From: Sphingobacterium bambusae
Lineage (GTDB): Bacteria > Bacteroidota > Bacteroidia > Sphingobacteriales > Sphingobacteriaceae
Assembly (NCBI RefSeq): GCF_033955345.1
Contig: NZ_CP138332.1
Coordinates: forward strand, 2,852,001 to 2,916,000
Direction: 5' to 3'
DNA length: 64,000 nt
Shown: piece after piece, positions 8,664 through 17,789 of the stretch
How positions within the stretch are numbered: position 1 is the first letter of the stretch
Layout: each line of letters opens with the position of its first letter
Notes under the pieces: model-generated
The model's database searches: none
Seen by the model: the letters and a program-made list of their open reading frames with translations, nothing else
What the model was told of the DNA's origin: nothing
Position numbers and translations under genes: made by a program

Positions 8664-11357
8664 TTAAAAATTATAATCTACCCCAAAGCTTACGTAGCGA
8701 GGGAACAGCCGGTATTCGGTCGTGTAGCGCGAGATGTCCGTGAGCATGGCATTTCTGAATGAGCGGGTGTTGAGTATGTTTTTAGCCGTTATGTCAAACC
8801 GGGTTTTGTATTTTTTGAGTTCGTAAAACACCGAAAAATCGGAGAAATAATACGTTTGCGCTTTTTGTTGGGGCAAGCTTCCAAAGCGATACGATTCGTT
8901 CTTAAGGCTGAACTGCAAATCGCTGCCCAAGTTTAAAAAGAGATGCAGAAAAGCTTGGCTGTTTGTCAAGGTATTTATCGTGCCATCGGTGCGGTAGCTA
9001 TTGCTTTGAATGCGGTACGATGTATATATATTGAAGCTAGATTTCCAAGAGCTTCGGAAGGATAGTCCATAGTCGTATGTGTTGCTTCGGATTTGCCTGC
9101 TCCCCAGTCCGGTTACCAAAGTTTCGTAATCATCCCTGTTGAAGCCAACATCCAGACGCATATTTCCATGCAAGGATTTTAAATAATAATTCAGTTCTCC
9201 TTTATAATAAGTAGCGGTTTTATTTTTGAGCAAGCGCTGCTGCACAAGATTAAAATTGGGGTTGAGCTCGCTTTCCGTTCCAATGTAGTCAAACAAAATC
9301 TGGTGCCCGATGTGTACCCTGGCAAAAAAGCGATCGCTCATATTCCCATACGTATACAGGAGTGTCCCGCCCGAGCTGCTTAAGTTCACGAAGTTATCCA
9401 TCCCTTTTACAAAATTACGTACACCGCTGCTGTAATAGTTGGGTATCAATTCGGGAAGTGTAGCATTTTGCTGTTGAAAAAAAAGGTCCGTTTCCAGTCG
9501 TCCCTTTCGGTGTATGGCCCATTTTGCCGATAGGCCTGGGGAGAGCTGCAGGTCGTTCTTGCGTTTTTGCTGCTCAAAATTGGCCAAACGGCTATGTACC
9601 ATGCCGGCTTGCAGGCGCGGAGTGAGCTCCCAGCGGCGTTGTTTTACCGTGTATTTGCCAATAGCGGAAGTTTGAAATAAGCTTAAGGTCATATCATTGG
9701 CAAACGCTGGGGGCGATACAACCATTTGTTGCGCTGCTTCGGCGGTCGGCAGTAGCTGCAATTGGCTGTTCAGCTGCTGCTGTTGATAGGTTGAACGTAG
9801 CGCGAGCTCAAGAAAATTGCCTTCTTTTTGTCGGCTTACATAATGGGAGGTCGCCCCAACGTAGCGTAGGTTGTTGGCTATCTGCTGTTGTACCTCACTC
9901 ACCGAGTCGGTACCAAAAAGATCTTGGTAATAATATTGGTTGATGCTGTAAGCAACGGGCGACTGTTGGCTAATGAAGCGTAAAGAGCTAATCAATGCTT
10001 CCCGCTCCGAGAGTTTGCGGCTGTACGTAAGGTTATGGTTCGTGAGGTGGCCCTTATTTTTGGTGGTTTCCAAGCTCGCTACGTTATTAAAAACAAGCTC
10101 GCCCAACTCGTTGCTGTTCAGCGATCCTAGCGTTCCGGTATAGTTCAGCATGGCGCTGGCGCTAGGCTCATACTGCAGTTCCAGTTTGGTGAAATAATTA
10201 TCGATTTTGCGGGTAAATTCATAGTTTTCGGTGATGCTAAATTGAATGTCTTCCAGGTTATATTCCTGCACCGTATTGCGGTAGAATGTTTTTTTCGTAG
10301 TGTTGACAAAGCCCAGCCATTTGATTTTCAATGCCGATGTAGGGTTTAAAATGGTATTTAATGATACCAGCTTGTCATTATTGAAGTTCGTGCGCCGATA
10401 ATCGAAGTAGGGCAGGTTGGGTGTGTTATCAATAAGGGTGGGCGTGCCTACATCCACGCCAATTTGCCCGGGCTCGTTTGCCGAGCCGGACTGAATGAGG
10501 TGGTTGATGCTGCTTACCGCATCGTGTCCATTGTTGTTGGCGCTAGCCAATAGGTAATATTTGCTGCGCTTGCTAAAATTCATCAGGTTGGCGCTGGCTT
10601 GGTAATATTTTAAATCGATCGCTGAGCCCTGCAGTCCCACCGTGCCCATCCACTGGTTTTTGCTGTCGTCTTTCAGCTGCAGGTTAAGGGCTACCTTGTC
10701 CGAGTTTTCGATGCCTTTTAGCTGCTTGTTGTTGGAATAACGTTGCAGTACTTGAATTTTTTCTAGCGGCTGCACGCTCATATTTTGTGTCAGCAGGCGG
10801 TAGCCTTTTTCGAAGAAGTCGTCGCCTTCTACCATCACCTTTTCCACTTCTTTGTTGCCAATCTTGATGCTTCCATCGGTGCCTACATTAATCCCTGGAA
10901 TCTTGCGCAGCAGATCTTCTACATTGCGTTCATCGCCCTGTAAAAAAGAGTTTACGGACAGTTCGACAGTATCTCGGCCATTTCGGTAAGGCTGTTTGGC
11001 GTGTACGATTACCTCTTGTAATCGTTGGACACCACCGGGCTGCATTTGCACATCAATAAGGGTGTCGGCTTGTGTGGGTACAACTCTTAAGCTAATCGGC
11101 TCGAAACCAAGCGCCCTGAATTGCAGCATCAATTTTTCGGTCTGCGCGTGCTGTAAACGATAATTTCCCCGCTCGTCGCTAAAGGTGTAGGCCAGCATTT
11201 GCGAGTCGGCCTCAAGCCTTAAGTCTACGCGCACGCTAGGTAAAGCTTCACCGTTGAGGCTAACCCTGCCCCGTATGGCGACCTGTGCCTGTGTAAACAA
11301 GGACAATAGGCATAGCCCAAGACATCCTACCGTGAGCCTAATTTTTCTCCCACTCAT
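8664..11357 (-). CDS. TonB-dependent-receptor-like outer-membrane beta-barrel protein
   Basis: 897 aa. It has a signal peptide (about residues 1-24, FTQAQ), then a carboxypeptidase-regulatory-like domain (about 25-105, IRGRVSLNGEALPSVRVDLR), then a plug (about 115-225, containing VEDLLRKIPGINVGTDGSIKI) and a long C-terminal barrel. This is the divergent outer-membrane family often found beside GLPGLI proteins rather than a SusC: no SusD partner follows. The start codon overlaps the 3' end of the GLPGLI gene by 20 bp, which implies translational coupling. Cargo is unknown; peptides, metal or small ligands are all possible. Confidence 0.88.
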   Translation of the reverse strand: MSGRKIRLTVGCLGLCLLSLFTQAQVAIRGRVSLNGEALPSVRVDLRLEADSQMLAYTFSDERGNYRLQHAQTEKLMLQFRALGFEPISLRVVPTQADTLIDVQMQPGGVQRLQEVIVHAKQPYRNGRDTVELSVNSFLQGDERNVEDLLRKIPGINVGTDGSIKIGNKEVEKVMVEGDDFFEKGYRLLTQNMSVQPLEKIQVLQRYSNNKQLKGIENSDKVALNLQLKDDSKNQWMGTVGLQGSAIDLKYYQASANLMNFSKRSKYYLLASANNNGHDAVSSINHLIQSGSANEPGQIGVDVGTPTLIDNTPNLPYFDYRRTNFNNDKLVSLNTILNPTSALKIKWLGFVNTTKKTFYRNTVQEYNLEDIQFSITENYEFTRKIDNYFTKLELQYEPSASAMLNYTGTLGSLNSNELGELVFNNVASLETTKNKGHLTNHNLTYSRKLSEREALISSLRFISQQSPVAYSINQYYYQDLFGTDSVSEVQQQIANNLRYVGATSHYVSRQKEGNFLELALRSTYQQQQLNSQLQLLPTAEAAQQMVVSPPAFANDMTLSLFQTSAIGKYTVKQRRWELTPRLQAGMVHSRLANFEQQKRKNDLQLSPGLSAKWAIHRKGRLETDLFFQQQNATLPELIPNYYSSGVRNFVKGMDNFVNLSSSGGTLLYTYGNMSDRFFARVHIGHQILFDYIGTESELNPNFNLVQQRLLKNKTATYYKGELNYYLKSLHGNMRLDVGFNRDDYETLVTGLGSRQIRSNTYDYGLSFRSSWKSSFNIYTSYRIQSNSYRTDGTINTLTNSQAFLHLFLNLGSDLQFSLKNESYRFGSLPQQKAQTYYFSDFSVFYELKKYKTRFDITAKNILNTRSFRNAMLTDISRYTTEYRLFPRYVSFGVDYNF

Positions 11358-12120
11358 ATACCTGCTCTACACTACCGCGAATCTTTTTACGTTCGACGGT
11401 TACGCCTTCCACGAGGGGCATTTTGCTCATCATCATGCGCACGTGCTCTTCATTTGCGAGATCTGCTTTTTTTATGTAGTTCTCCAGACTGAGTTTGGGG
11501 AGCGAATTCATGTATTTCTCGTTAACGGGTATGCCGCCTGTAAAGGGGTATTCGATTTCTTTCAGCAGCCAGTAGTGCGGGTTGGCTCCTTCGTTGTATA
11601 GCATGACGATAAGACCCGGCAGGCCAGCAAATTTGTATGGCCCGGCAGGTACCGGAATATCTTCCGTATAATAGGCCACGATCGTAGTGCCGCGGTAAGC
11701 TGCGGTAGCTTTATGGCAGATATATTTGCCCAGCGTATCTACATCCGTGTAGTTGGTGTTCCAGTCCAGAGTAGGGAAATCGTCGCTAATCAAGTAGTTG
11801 CTACCTTTGATTGAGTTCGTTTCCAGCAGTTGCGTCGAATTGTTTTTTTGGATGACGATGTTTCGGTATACCTTGCCCATATCTATCATAACCGACATAC
11901 TGCCGCTCATTTCTCCGTCCTCTTCCTCTTCATTGCCAGCATTGGCTTTAGACTGTGGTATCGAATCGCGGACGGAGGTTTTCACACCGTCCTGAAAATA
12001 AACCTCTTCGCGATAGGTCGCCATGGGCGATAGGATGTATTCGTACACAGCTTTTAGCTTTTGTCCATAGGAAGCCGTAGTGCCCAGTGATAGGAGAAAG
12101 AATAAAAAGTATTTGTTCAT
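11338..12120 (-). CDS. GLPGLI family secreted protein
   Basis: 260 aa with an N-terminal signal peptide (MNKYFLFFLLSLGTTASYG). The family-defining motif is present literally in KFAGLPGLIVMLYNEG at about residues 166-181. An acidic stretch (NEEEEDGEMSGS, about residues 62-73) interrupts the first half. GLPGLI proteins are a Bacteroidota family of unknown function, usually encoded next to a TonB-receptor-like barrel, as here, where the coding regions overlap by 20 bp. First gene of the minus-strand operon ending at 7356. Confidence 0.9.
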   Translation of the reverse strand: MNKYFLFFLLSLGTTASYGQKLKAVYEYILSPMATYREEVYFQDGVKTSVRDSIPQSKANAGNEEEEDGEMSGSMSVMIDMGKVYRNIVIQKNNSTQLLETNSIKGSNYLISDDFPTLDWNTNYTDVDTLGKYICHKATAAYRGTTIVAYYTEDIPVPAGPYKFAGLPGLIVMLYNEGANPHYWLLKEIEYPFTGGIPVNEKYMNSLPKLSLENYIKKADLANEEHVRMMMSKMPLVEGVTVERKKIRGSVEQVYEWEKN

Positions 12121-12137
12121 GATCGTTGGGTTTGAAA

Positions 12138-12158
12138 AAGCGAGGCTGGGCCTCGCTT
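12138..12158 (-). terminator. Rho-independent terminator-like hairpin
   Basis: Perfect 9-bp stem (AAGCGAGGC / GCCTCGCTT) with a 3-base loop. Read on the minus strand it is followed by a short T run. It sits between the small secreted-protein gene (stop at 12201) and the GLPGLI gene (start at 12120), so it probably separates the two minus-strand units. Confidence 0.65.
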
Positions 12159-12200
12159 AAGTTTTGCATTTGAGATTCGACTGAAATAGATTTCTAGGAC

Positions 12201-12542
12201 TTATATCCCTAGGCTGCCATCTGCAAGCATGTGTCTGTACATGATAGCTGCGGATCCGAAGAATCCTGAGCAGGAGTTTTCTACATAAGTTGACGAGGTG
12301 AAAGAATCGATCACTTGCCCGTTAGTGTTGTACACTGTAAATGTGTAAACACATTTTTTTCTAAACATTGCGTTGTTTTCTTCTGTCGATTCGGCAACTT
12401 CAGCTTCGCTGTTGTTTTCGGTAGGTTTTTCAGTCGCTGTTTTTACATCAGCGCTTTCTTTTGGAGCGTTTGTGTCCGTGCCGGCAATAGCCGCTGTTGA
12501 TAGCACCGTTACGGCCATCAAGCTCATAAATAATTTTTTCAT
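12201..12542 (-). CDS. Small secreted protein of unknown function
   Basis: 113 aa from the ATG at 12542; a start three codons upstream at 12551 is also possible. The signal peptide is clear (MKKLFMSLMAVTVLSTAAIAG). It is followed by a low-complexity Thr/Glu/Lys/Asn-rich segment (about residues 22-60) and a short C-terminal domain with two cysteines (KKCVYTFTVYN, ENSCSGFFG) that might form a disulfide. No family recognised. It appears to be monocistronic, ending before the hairpin at 12138-12158. Confidence 0.6.
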   Translation of the reverse strand: MKKLFMSLMAVTVLSTAAIAGTDTNAPKESADVKTATEKPTENNSEAEVAESTEENNAMFRKKCVYTFTVYNTNGQVIDSFTSSTYVENSCSGFFGSAAIMYRHMLADGSLGI

Positions 12543-12551
12543 TTTTATCAT

Positions 12552-12858
12552 TATTTTGTTTTACCATCCATGCCTTTGGGGCATGTTTTAATTACATGGT
12601 AATAAAAATAGGATGAGGGAACGTAATTATTGAGTTCGCTTAATATTCGTAAAGAGCGGTTTATTATTCGCGTATATTTAACGGGTTTTTGATTTTATGA
12701 GTATGCTGAAACCGCTGCGCAATTGTAAAGGTTCCTATACTAGATATAGCGACGAGAACGAGATGTAAAAAAATCTGCACGGTTGCATAACAGCCACCTT
12801 AAGGCGTAGTTGGCCATGTTTCGCCGTCCGCGGTCTCCCCTAAGCCACCTCTAGCACA
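12552..12858. other. Intergenic region upstream of the small secreted gene
   Basis: 307 bp without a convincing gene. A 6-bp stem (CATGCC/GGCATG) lies at 12569-12585, in the 5' region of the minus-strand gene starting at 12542. The rest should carry that gene's promoter and the 3' end of the pectinesterase transcript. I see no strong terminator, operator or repeat. Confidence 0.4.
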
Positions 12859-13860
12859 CTAAAAAGAAGGGTTCCAATCGCCTAGAACAGCCGATATCGT
12901 ATACTGCCGGAGATCCTTTTTGCGTAATTGTTTAGACCAAGATACGCGCTTGGAGACAGCGCTGCCGCCGAGACCTTTGCTGCCATATTCAGCATAAAAG
13001 GTCGTTTGTTCCTTATTTGGGAAGTTTTTGTCTCCGGGCCAAGGGTGCCAACCTTCTGGAACAATGTGTTTGCCCAGTTCGCAGTTGATGAATACCGTTT
13101 TCGCATAGGGGCGCCACGGGCGTCCTAGGTAAACCTTGGTTACTGCGCTATCTTTTGCAAGCAGCGTGCAGGAATCAAATACAAAGCCATGCTTGTCATG
13201 TGCGGTGGTCGAAGCCGCCGTGATGTAGGAGTTGCTTAAGCTCTCTATCTGGCAATTTAGAAAGTAGGCTGTTGCTGCGCCGAATATAAAATCTGTTGTT
13301 CCGGAAATCAAGCAGTTTTCTACAAAATTTCGTGTGCCCGCTTTGGCCAAGTAAAAGCTGTCTTGGTTGCCCAAGATGTTGCAGTTGCGTATGCTGATGC
13401 GGTCGCCTTCCGTATGCAGAGCCACCGCTTGGCCTACGCGGCCTGCGGTATTGATGATGGTCAGATCTTCCAGGCTACAGTCGTTGGCCGCCATCAGCAG
13501 CACGTATGACGTATAAGTGCTATAGTTCGCATTTCCCGTCACATCAATACCACGAAAGGGCTTGCCCGAATAGTCGTCGAAGCTGATGATCGTTTTTTCG
13601 CGACCTTCCCCTTTTAATCGGACGTTTCTTTTATAGGCCGGGATCACGATTTTCTCGTGGTAGGTACCCGCTTTGATATGTATGGTTACCAGCCTCTCTG
13701 CATGATCCCTTACTTGATTGATCGCCTCTTGGATCGTTTTGAAATCCGCATCGCCCGCTTGCGATACCACGAGCTCCAGTCGGTTGTCCGTCGTTTGTGC
13801 GCCCGCTCTTAGCAGCAGAAAACAAAGGATGGCGCATAGCAAAGTCTTGTTGAGGTACAT
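12859..13860 (-). CDS. Pectin methylesterase (carbohydrate esterase family 8)
   Basis: 333 aa, signal peptide about residues 1-21. It hydrolyses methyl esters of homogalacturonan. All the CE8 active-site motifs are in order: GQAVAL with Gln144, GNQDSFY with Gln166/Asp167, DFIFG with Asp190 and YLGRPW with Arg247/Trp249. Asp167 and Asp190 are the expected acid/base and nucleophile. The body is a right-handed parallel beta-helix by pattern. It lies 6 bp downstream of the GH43 gene on the same strand, so the two form an operon transcribed away from the operator at 15575-15598. De-esterification makes pectin accessible to the GH28 enzyme encoded at 17959. Confidence 0.95.
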   Translation of the reverse strand: MYLNKTLLCAILCFLLLRAGAQTTDNRLELVVSQAGDADFKTIQEAINQVRDHAERLVTIHIKAGTYHEKIVIPAYKRNVRLKGEGREKTIISFDDYSGKPFRGIDVTGNANYSTYTSYVLLMAANDCSLEDLTIINTAGRVGQAVALHTEGDRISIRNCNILGNQDSFYLAKAGTRNFVENCLISGTTDFIFGAATAYFLNCQIESLSNSYITAASTTAHDKHGFVFDSCTLLAKDSAVTKVYLGRPWRPYAKTVFINCELGKHIVPEGWHPWPGDKNFPNKEQTTFYAEYGSKGLGGSAVSKRVSWSKQLRKKDLRQYTISAVLGDWNPSF

Positions 13861-13866
13861 CGGTCT

Positions 13867-15501
13867 TTATTTTAAAGGTTCTATCCTAAACCAATCGATG
13901 TCGGCATAGCCACTATCGTTGATGGTCTGTTTTCTAGCAGCATACAGGCCCAAGGTGGCGCCGATCCATTTTCCGGGTTTTGCGATGAAAGCCTCGCCCA
14001 CGGGTGTAAAAGCTTTGCCATCCAAGCTGTAAGACCAGTGGCAGATACCCCCTTTTTTTACGATCACGCGCAGGTACACATCGCTTTTATCGGCTACTTT
14101 GGTAACTTCCTGCGCGGTCTCCTTGCCGTTGGTAAGCCCATTTTTGCAAGTCCCGTAATACAGCACCTGCTCCCCTTTACGCTGTATCAGGTAGAGGTGG
14201 CTGTAGTCCTCGCCAATCACGGCAAAACCGGCAACTTCGCTTTCCAGCTTCGGGTTACCAATCAGGCGCAGCTTGCTGGTCGCCATAAATTCCTCGGCCG
14301 GAAATTTCTGCGTCAGTATATTGGGAATATCCAACAGGTTTTGCGCTTCCGGGGGCGGCAGTTGGGTGTATAGGCGGAGGTGTCCATGGTTGCTGGGCAT
14401 CAGCCAAGTGCCGTCAGGGTTGGCCTGCCACTGCCACTGTTTCCCCAAGGTTGTGCTGTTAAACTCGTCTGATTCGGCGGGCGTTTCTATGGGGTATGTG
14501 TTCCCGACATTCGGCTTTTTGTAGGTCAGCACCGGCTCCCCTATTCCTGTATTTTTTTTGTCCGCGCCAATCACCGGCCAGTCGTTTGTCCATTTCATGG
14601 GCTGTAGGTGCACGATGCGTCCATAAGCGTCTTTATCCTGAAAGTGCAAGAACCAGTCTTCGCCCGTTTGGGTGTCTACCCAAGCCCCTTGATGTGGTCC
14701 GTTAATGGGCGTATTTCCCTGGTTCATCACCACTTTTCGTTCATAAGGGCCGTAAATGTTCTTGGAGCGTAGCACCAGCTGCCATCCGGTGGCTACGCCT
14801 CCCGCTGGTGCAAAGAGGTAGTAATATCCATTTCGTTTATGCACTTTGGGTCCTTCGATCGTCGGGTCAAGCTCGTGCCCATCATACACGATGCTGCCGC
14901 GATCCAACACCTGCGTGCCCTCCGCATTCAGGCGGGCGATGGCCAGTACGCTTTTCAGTCCAGCCCTGCTGCCGGCATAGGCATAGGCCAAGTAGGCTTT
15001 TCCGTCCTCATCCCAAAACGGGCAAGGGTCTATGAGCCCTTTTCCTGCAAATACCAATACGGGGTCGCTCCAGCTGCCGGCAGGATCCTTAGTTTTGGTC
15101 ATGTAAATACCGTAATCAGGGTCGGGGAAGTAGATGTAAAACTCGCCTTTATGAAAACGGATGGCTGGTGCCCATACCCCATTGCCATGCTGAACGCGGC
15201 TAAACACATCCAAGGGACGTTGGTAAGGGAGCACATGCGTAAGGATACGCCAATTCACCAAATCCTTGGAATGCAGCAGCGGAAGCCCCGGGGCATGGTT
15301 AAAGCTAGAGGCTATCATGTAAAAATCGTCACCCACGCGAATCGCATCGGGATCGGAGTAGTCGGCATGCAAGATGGGGTTTTTATATTGCCCATTGCCT
15401 AGGTCGGCTACCCACACCGAAGAGATATTTTTCTCCTGCGAAATGGCGTAATGGCTTGACGTCAAGAATGAGCAAAGCGATAAGAGCACAAGTTTATTCA
15501 T
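13867..15501 (-). CDS. Glycoside hydrolase family 43 with C-terminal beta-sandwich
   Basis: 544 aa from the ATG at 15501, chosen because a signal peptide follows immediately (MNKLVLLSLCSFLTSSHYAI). The five-bladed propeller has the GH43 catalytic triad: Asp50 in HADYSDPDAI (base), Asp158 in GLIDPCPF (pKa modulator) and Glu216 in PTIEGPKV (acid). The C-terminal ~200 residues (from about 345, DEFNSTTLGKQWQWQANPDG onward) match the accessory sandwich often attached to exo-acting GH43 enzymes. Likely an alpha-L-arabinofuranosidase or beta-xylosidase/galactosidase acting on pectin side chains; the specificity is not readable. Divergent from the CE12 gene. Confidence 0.9.
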   Translation of the reverse strand: MNKLVLLSLCSFLTSSHYAISQEKNISSVWVADLGNGQYKNPILHADYSDPDAIRVGDDFYMIASSFNHAPGLPLLHSKDLVNWRILTHVLPYQRPLDVFSRVQHGNGVWAPAIRFHKGEFYIYFPDPDYGIYMTKTKDPAGSWSDPVLVFAGKGLIDPCPFWDEDGKAYLAYAYAGSRAGLKSVLAIARLNAEGTQVLDRGSIVYDGHELDPTIEGPKVHKRNGYYYLFAPAGGVATGWQLVLRSKNIYGPYERKVVMNQGNTPINGPHQGAWVDTQTGEDWFLHFQDKDAYGRIVHLQPMKWTNDWPVIGADKKNTGIGEPVLTYKKPNVGNTYPIETPAESDEFNSTTLGKQWQWQANPDGTWLMPSNHGHLRLYTQLPPPEAQNLLDIPNILTQKFPAEEFMATSKLRLIGNPKLESEVAGFAVIGEDYSHLYLIQRKGEQVLYYGTCKNGLTNGKETAQEVTKVADKSDVYLRVIVKKGGICHWSYSLDGKAFTPVGEAFIAKPGKWIGATLGLYAARKQTINDSGYADIDWFRIEPLK

Positions 15502-15574
15502 CACAGCGATTTTGGATTTATATTGGTACTCACAAGAATACATAATTTCAGGGCGGTAACAAACAAAGAAGTGT

Positions 15575-15598
15575 GCAATCGTTACCGGCAACGATTGC
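15575..15598. promoter_or_regulatory. Putative LacI-family operator in divergent promoter region
   Basis: 24-bp near-perfect palindrome with half-sites GCAATCGTTACC and GGCAACGATTGC (one mismatched pair of twelve). It is centred between the divergent GH43 (start 15501) and CE12 (start 15674) genes, so it could control both. The same core recurs upstream of GH28 at 17539-17572. The LacI-type protein encoded at 31380 is the natural candidate binder; that link is inference. Confidence 0.75.
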
Positions 15599-15673
15599 GT
15601 TTAATTTTATGGATTAGTCCAAAAAAATGTAGAAATTCAGCGGCATAAACAACATTGTAAATCTAGGAAGCTC

Positions 15674-16417
15674 ATGAACAGGTATTTTATTTATGGAGTT
15701 GGCAGCCTTATGCTGCTGCTGCTATGTAGTTTTGCTTGGCAGAAGAAGAAACTTACCGTCTGGATGATGGGCGATTCCACGATGGCCATCAAGGCCGAAA
15801 ACAAATACCCAGAGACCGGTTGGGGCGTACCGTTTGCGACGCTGTTCAACGAACACGTCCAGGTAAACAATACCGCAAAAAATGGACGAAGCACCAAGTC
15901 CTTCATTCGCGAGGGACTTTGGGATGGCGTACAACAAGGCCTGCAAAAGGGCGATTACCTATTGATACAGTTTGGGCATAACGATGAAAAAGTGGACAAG
16001 CCCAATGTAGGCGTAACCGTCGACGAGTACAAAGCAAACCTCGCTCTTTTTGTGCAGGCAGCACGCGCCAAAGAGGCCATCCCCATTTTGTTGACCCCTA
16101 TTGCGCGGCGATCCTTTGTGCAGGGCAAACCAGCCAACACGCACAAAGCATACGCCGAAGGCATGATGGAGCTGGCCGATAGCTTGGACGTAGCGCTGAT
16201 CGACCTGACGCAGCTAACTGGAGCCATGTTGGCGGAAAAAGGCGAGGCCGAATCAATGGCCTATTTTCTGCATCTGCCCGAGGGCTCGACGAACTATCCA
16301 CAAGGCGTTAAGGACAATACCCACCTCAATGTGGAAGGAGCCGACGCCGTTGCCCGGCTGGTTGCGGAGGCCCTAAGCAAGCAGCATATACCCTTAGCCA
16401 AGGAATTAAAAAAATAA
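15674..16417 (+). CDS. Rhamnogalacturonan acetylesterase-like SGNH/GDSL hydrolase (CE12)
   Basis: 247 aa with an N-terminal hydrophobic signal sequence or anchor (residues 4-22). SGNH blocks are in order: GDSTM with Ser35 nucleophile, NGRSTKSF with the block II Gly, QFGHND with Asn103, and DNTHLN with the catalytic Asp/His near residue 220. CE12 enzymes remove acetyl groups from rhamnogalacturonan or homogalacturonan. The gene is transcribed from the operator-containing divergent region and is followed 18 bp later by the zinc dehydrogenase gene. Confidence 0.9.
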   Translation: MNRYFIYGVGSLMLLLLCSFAWQKKKLTVWMMGDSTMAIKAENKYPETGWGVPFATLFNEHVQVNNTAKNGRSTKSFIREGLWDGVQQGLQKGDYLLIQFGHNDEKVDKPNVGVTVDEYKANLALFVQAARAKEAIPILLTPIARRSFVQGKPANTHKAYAEGMMELADSLDVALIDLTQLTGAMLAEKGEAESMAYFLHLPEGSTNYPQGVKDNTHLNVEGADAVARLVAEALSKQHIPLAKELKK

Positions 16418-16435
16418 AAAATATAAAAATACGAC

Positions 16436-17446
16436 ATGAAGAAACTTGTTTGTGTAGAGCCCGGAACCTTTGCCTATGTAGATGAAGCAATCCCCGAACC
16501 GGGCCCCGGGCAATCCTTGCTACGCGTGCGTAAGATAGGAATCTGTGGAACGGATATTCATGCTTTTGCCGGTCGTCAGCCCTTTTTCTCCTATCCCCGC
16601 GTGTTGGGGCACGAAGTGGCGGCGGACTATGTGAAGGGAGATGCCGAAGGATTTTCCGAAGGCGACAAAGTAACGCTCATTCCCTATTTTACCGAAGGTA
16701 AAGATATCGCCTCGCGTATGGGCAAGCCCAATTGCAGCACCGATATGCGGGTGCTAGGCGTGCATATCGATGGCGCTATGGCCGAATATGTAGTGGTGCC
16801 TTCGGCGTCGCTCCGTAAAGAGGAAGGCTTGGATTATGATGACTTGGTCTTGGTAGAGCCCTTGGCTATTGGCGCGCATGGCATACAGCGTGGAGGCGTC
16901 ATTCCTGGAGAATATGTACTGGTGATCGGTGTTGGCCCGATAGGCTTGGGGATTATAGCCCTTGCCGCCATCGCCGGAGCCAACGTGATTGCGCTGGATG
17001 TGGATAATGCACGCCTGCAGTACGCCCGCGATCTAGGTGCCACGCATACACTATCTGGTCGAGATACGGATGTGTTTGCGCAGCTGCAGACCATCACCGC
17101 CGGCGATATGCCGACCCTAATCTTTGATGCTACGGGCAATACGGGAGCTATTAATAATGCTTTCCAGTATATGGCTCATGGTGCTCGTTATGTGTTGGTG
17201 GGGCTACAGAAAGAAGAGATCCACTTTAGCCACCCTGAGTTCCACAAGCGGGAAGGTACACTCATGAGCAGCCGTAACGCCGTGGCTAGCGATTTTCAAT
17301 ACGTCATGGAGCGCCTGCGCGACAAATCTTTGAAATCGGATCAGTTTATTACCAGAAGAGTGAATTTTAGCGAGGCTGCGGCGCTATTTGAAGATAGCAA
17401 CACTCCGCTTAGTAAAGGCATTAAAACAGTGATTGAGTTTGATTGA
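16436..17446 (+). CDS. Zinc-binding medium-chain alcohol/polyol dehydrogenase, structural-zinc site degenerate
   Basis: 336 aa MDR-family oxidoreductase. Catalytic zinc ligands are present (Cys37 in GICGTD, His59/Glu60 in LGHE), as is the Rossmann motif GVGPIGLG at about residues 160-167. The structural-zinc loop is altered: the usual C-x2-C-x2-C-x7-C reads Glu87, Asp90, Ser93, Cys100, so three of four cysteines are gone. The family resembles RspB/YjjN-type sugar-acid dehydrogenases (YjjN oxidises L-galactonate), so a role with a pectin-derived sugar or sugar acid is plausible. Substrate unknown. Co-operonic with the CE12 esterase. Confidence 0.82.
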   Translation: MKKLVCVEPGTFAYVDEAIPEPGPGQSLLRVRKIGICGTDIHAFAGRQPFFSYPRVLGHEVAADYVKGDAEGFSEGDKVTLIPYFTEGKDIASRMGKPNCSTDMRVLGVHIDGAMAEYVVVPSASLRKEEGLDYDDLVLVEPLAIGAHGIQRGGVIPGEYVLVIGVGPIGLGIIALAAIAGANVIALDVDNARLQYARDLGATHTLSGRDTDVFAQLQTITAGDMPTLIFDATGNTGAINNAFQYMAHGARYVLVGLQKEEIHFSHPEFHKREGTLMSSRNAVASDFQYVMERLRDKSLKSDQFITRRVNFSEAAALFEDSNTPLSKGIKTVIEFD

Positions 17447-17455
17447 TTATAGCAC

Positions 17456-17473
17456 CACTAAAGCGCTTTAGTG
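17456..17473. repeat. 18-bp perfect palindrome after the dehydrogenase gene
   Basis: CACTAAAGCGCTTTAGTG is a perfect palindrome 10 bp after the dehydrogenase stop. There is no T run, so it is not a standard terminator. The 12-mer AGCGCTTTAGTG recurs at 35226-35237, downstream of the GH43-like gene. Possible roles are a protein-binding site or a 3'-end stem. Confidence 0.45.
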
Positions 17474-17538
17474 AAGGGCTATCGTCCTGCCCTATTCCAA
17501 AAAACAATGCTGGGCTATGTCGTTCCGAGATATCCTGC

Positions 17539-17572
17539 AAAACGCAAACGTTACCGATAACGTTTGCGTTTT
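17539..17572. promoter_or_regulatory. Putative LacI-family operator upstream of the GH28-uxa operon
   Basis: 34-bp palindrome with one mismatched pair. The core half-sites GCAAACGTTACC and GATAACGTTTGC (17544-17567) match the layout of the operator at 15575-15598, and AT-rich flanks extend the symmetry. It lies ~390 bp before the GH28 start, in the 512-bp gap 17447-17958, so the operon promoter probably lies just downstream of it. Confidence 0.7.
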
Positions 17573-17789
17573 TAATTTAGGGGCCAATGCAAAGTAAAAC
17601 CAAAATTATTGAGTAAATTTCCGGGCAGCCAGTTGCTAGGAAGTAGCTTGTGTGATAGAAAACTTAAGCCTTATACGCGTTCCATTTTTGTGTGTCAACC
17701 AAAATTTGTGGGTAGCACCTGTGTATGCAGGCGAGGATGCTTTGTCACAAAGTCGTGTCAAAGGGCGGCGTCGGCTTCTGCTAGCAAAG

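Noticed and set aside
14839..15402. 187-codon frame opposite the GH43 gene
   Set aside because: The GH43 catalytic residues lie on the minus strand throughout; this frame has no motif or start context.
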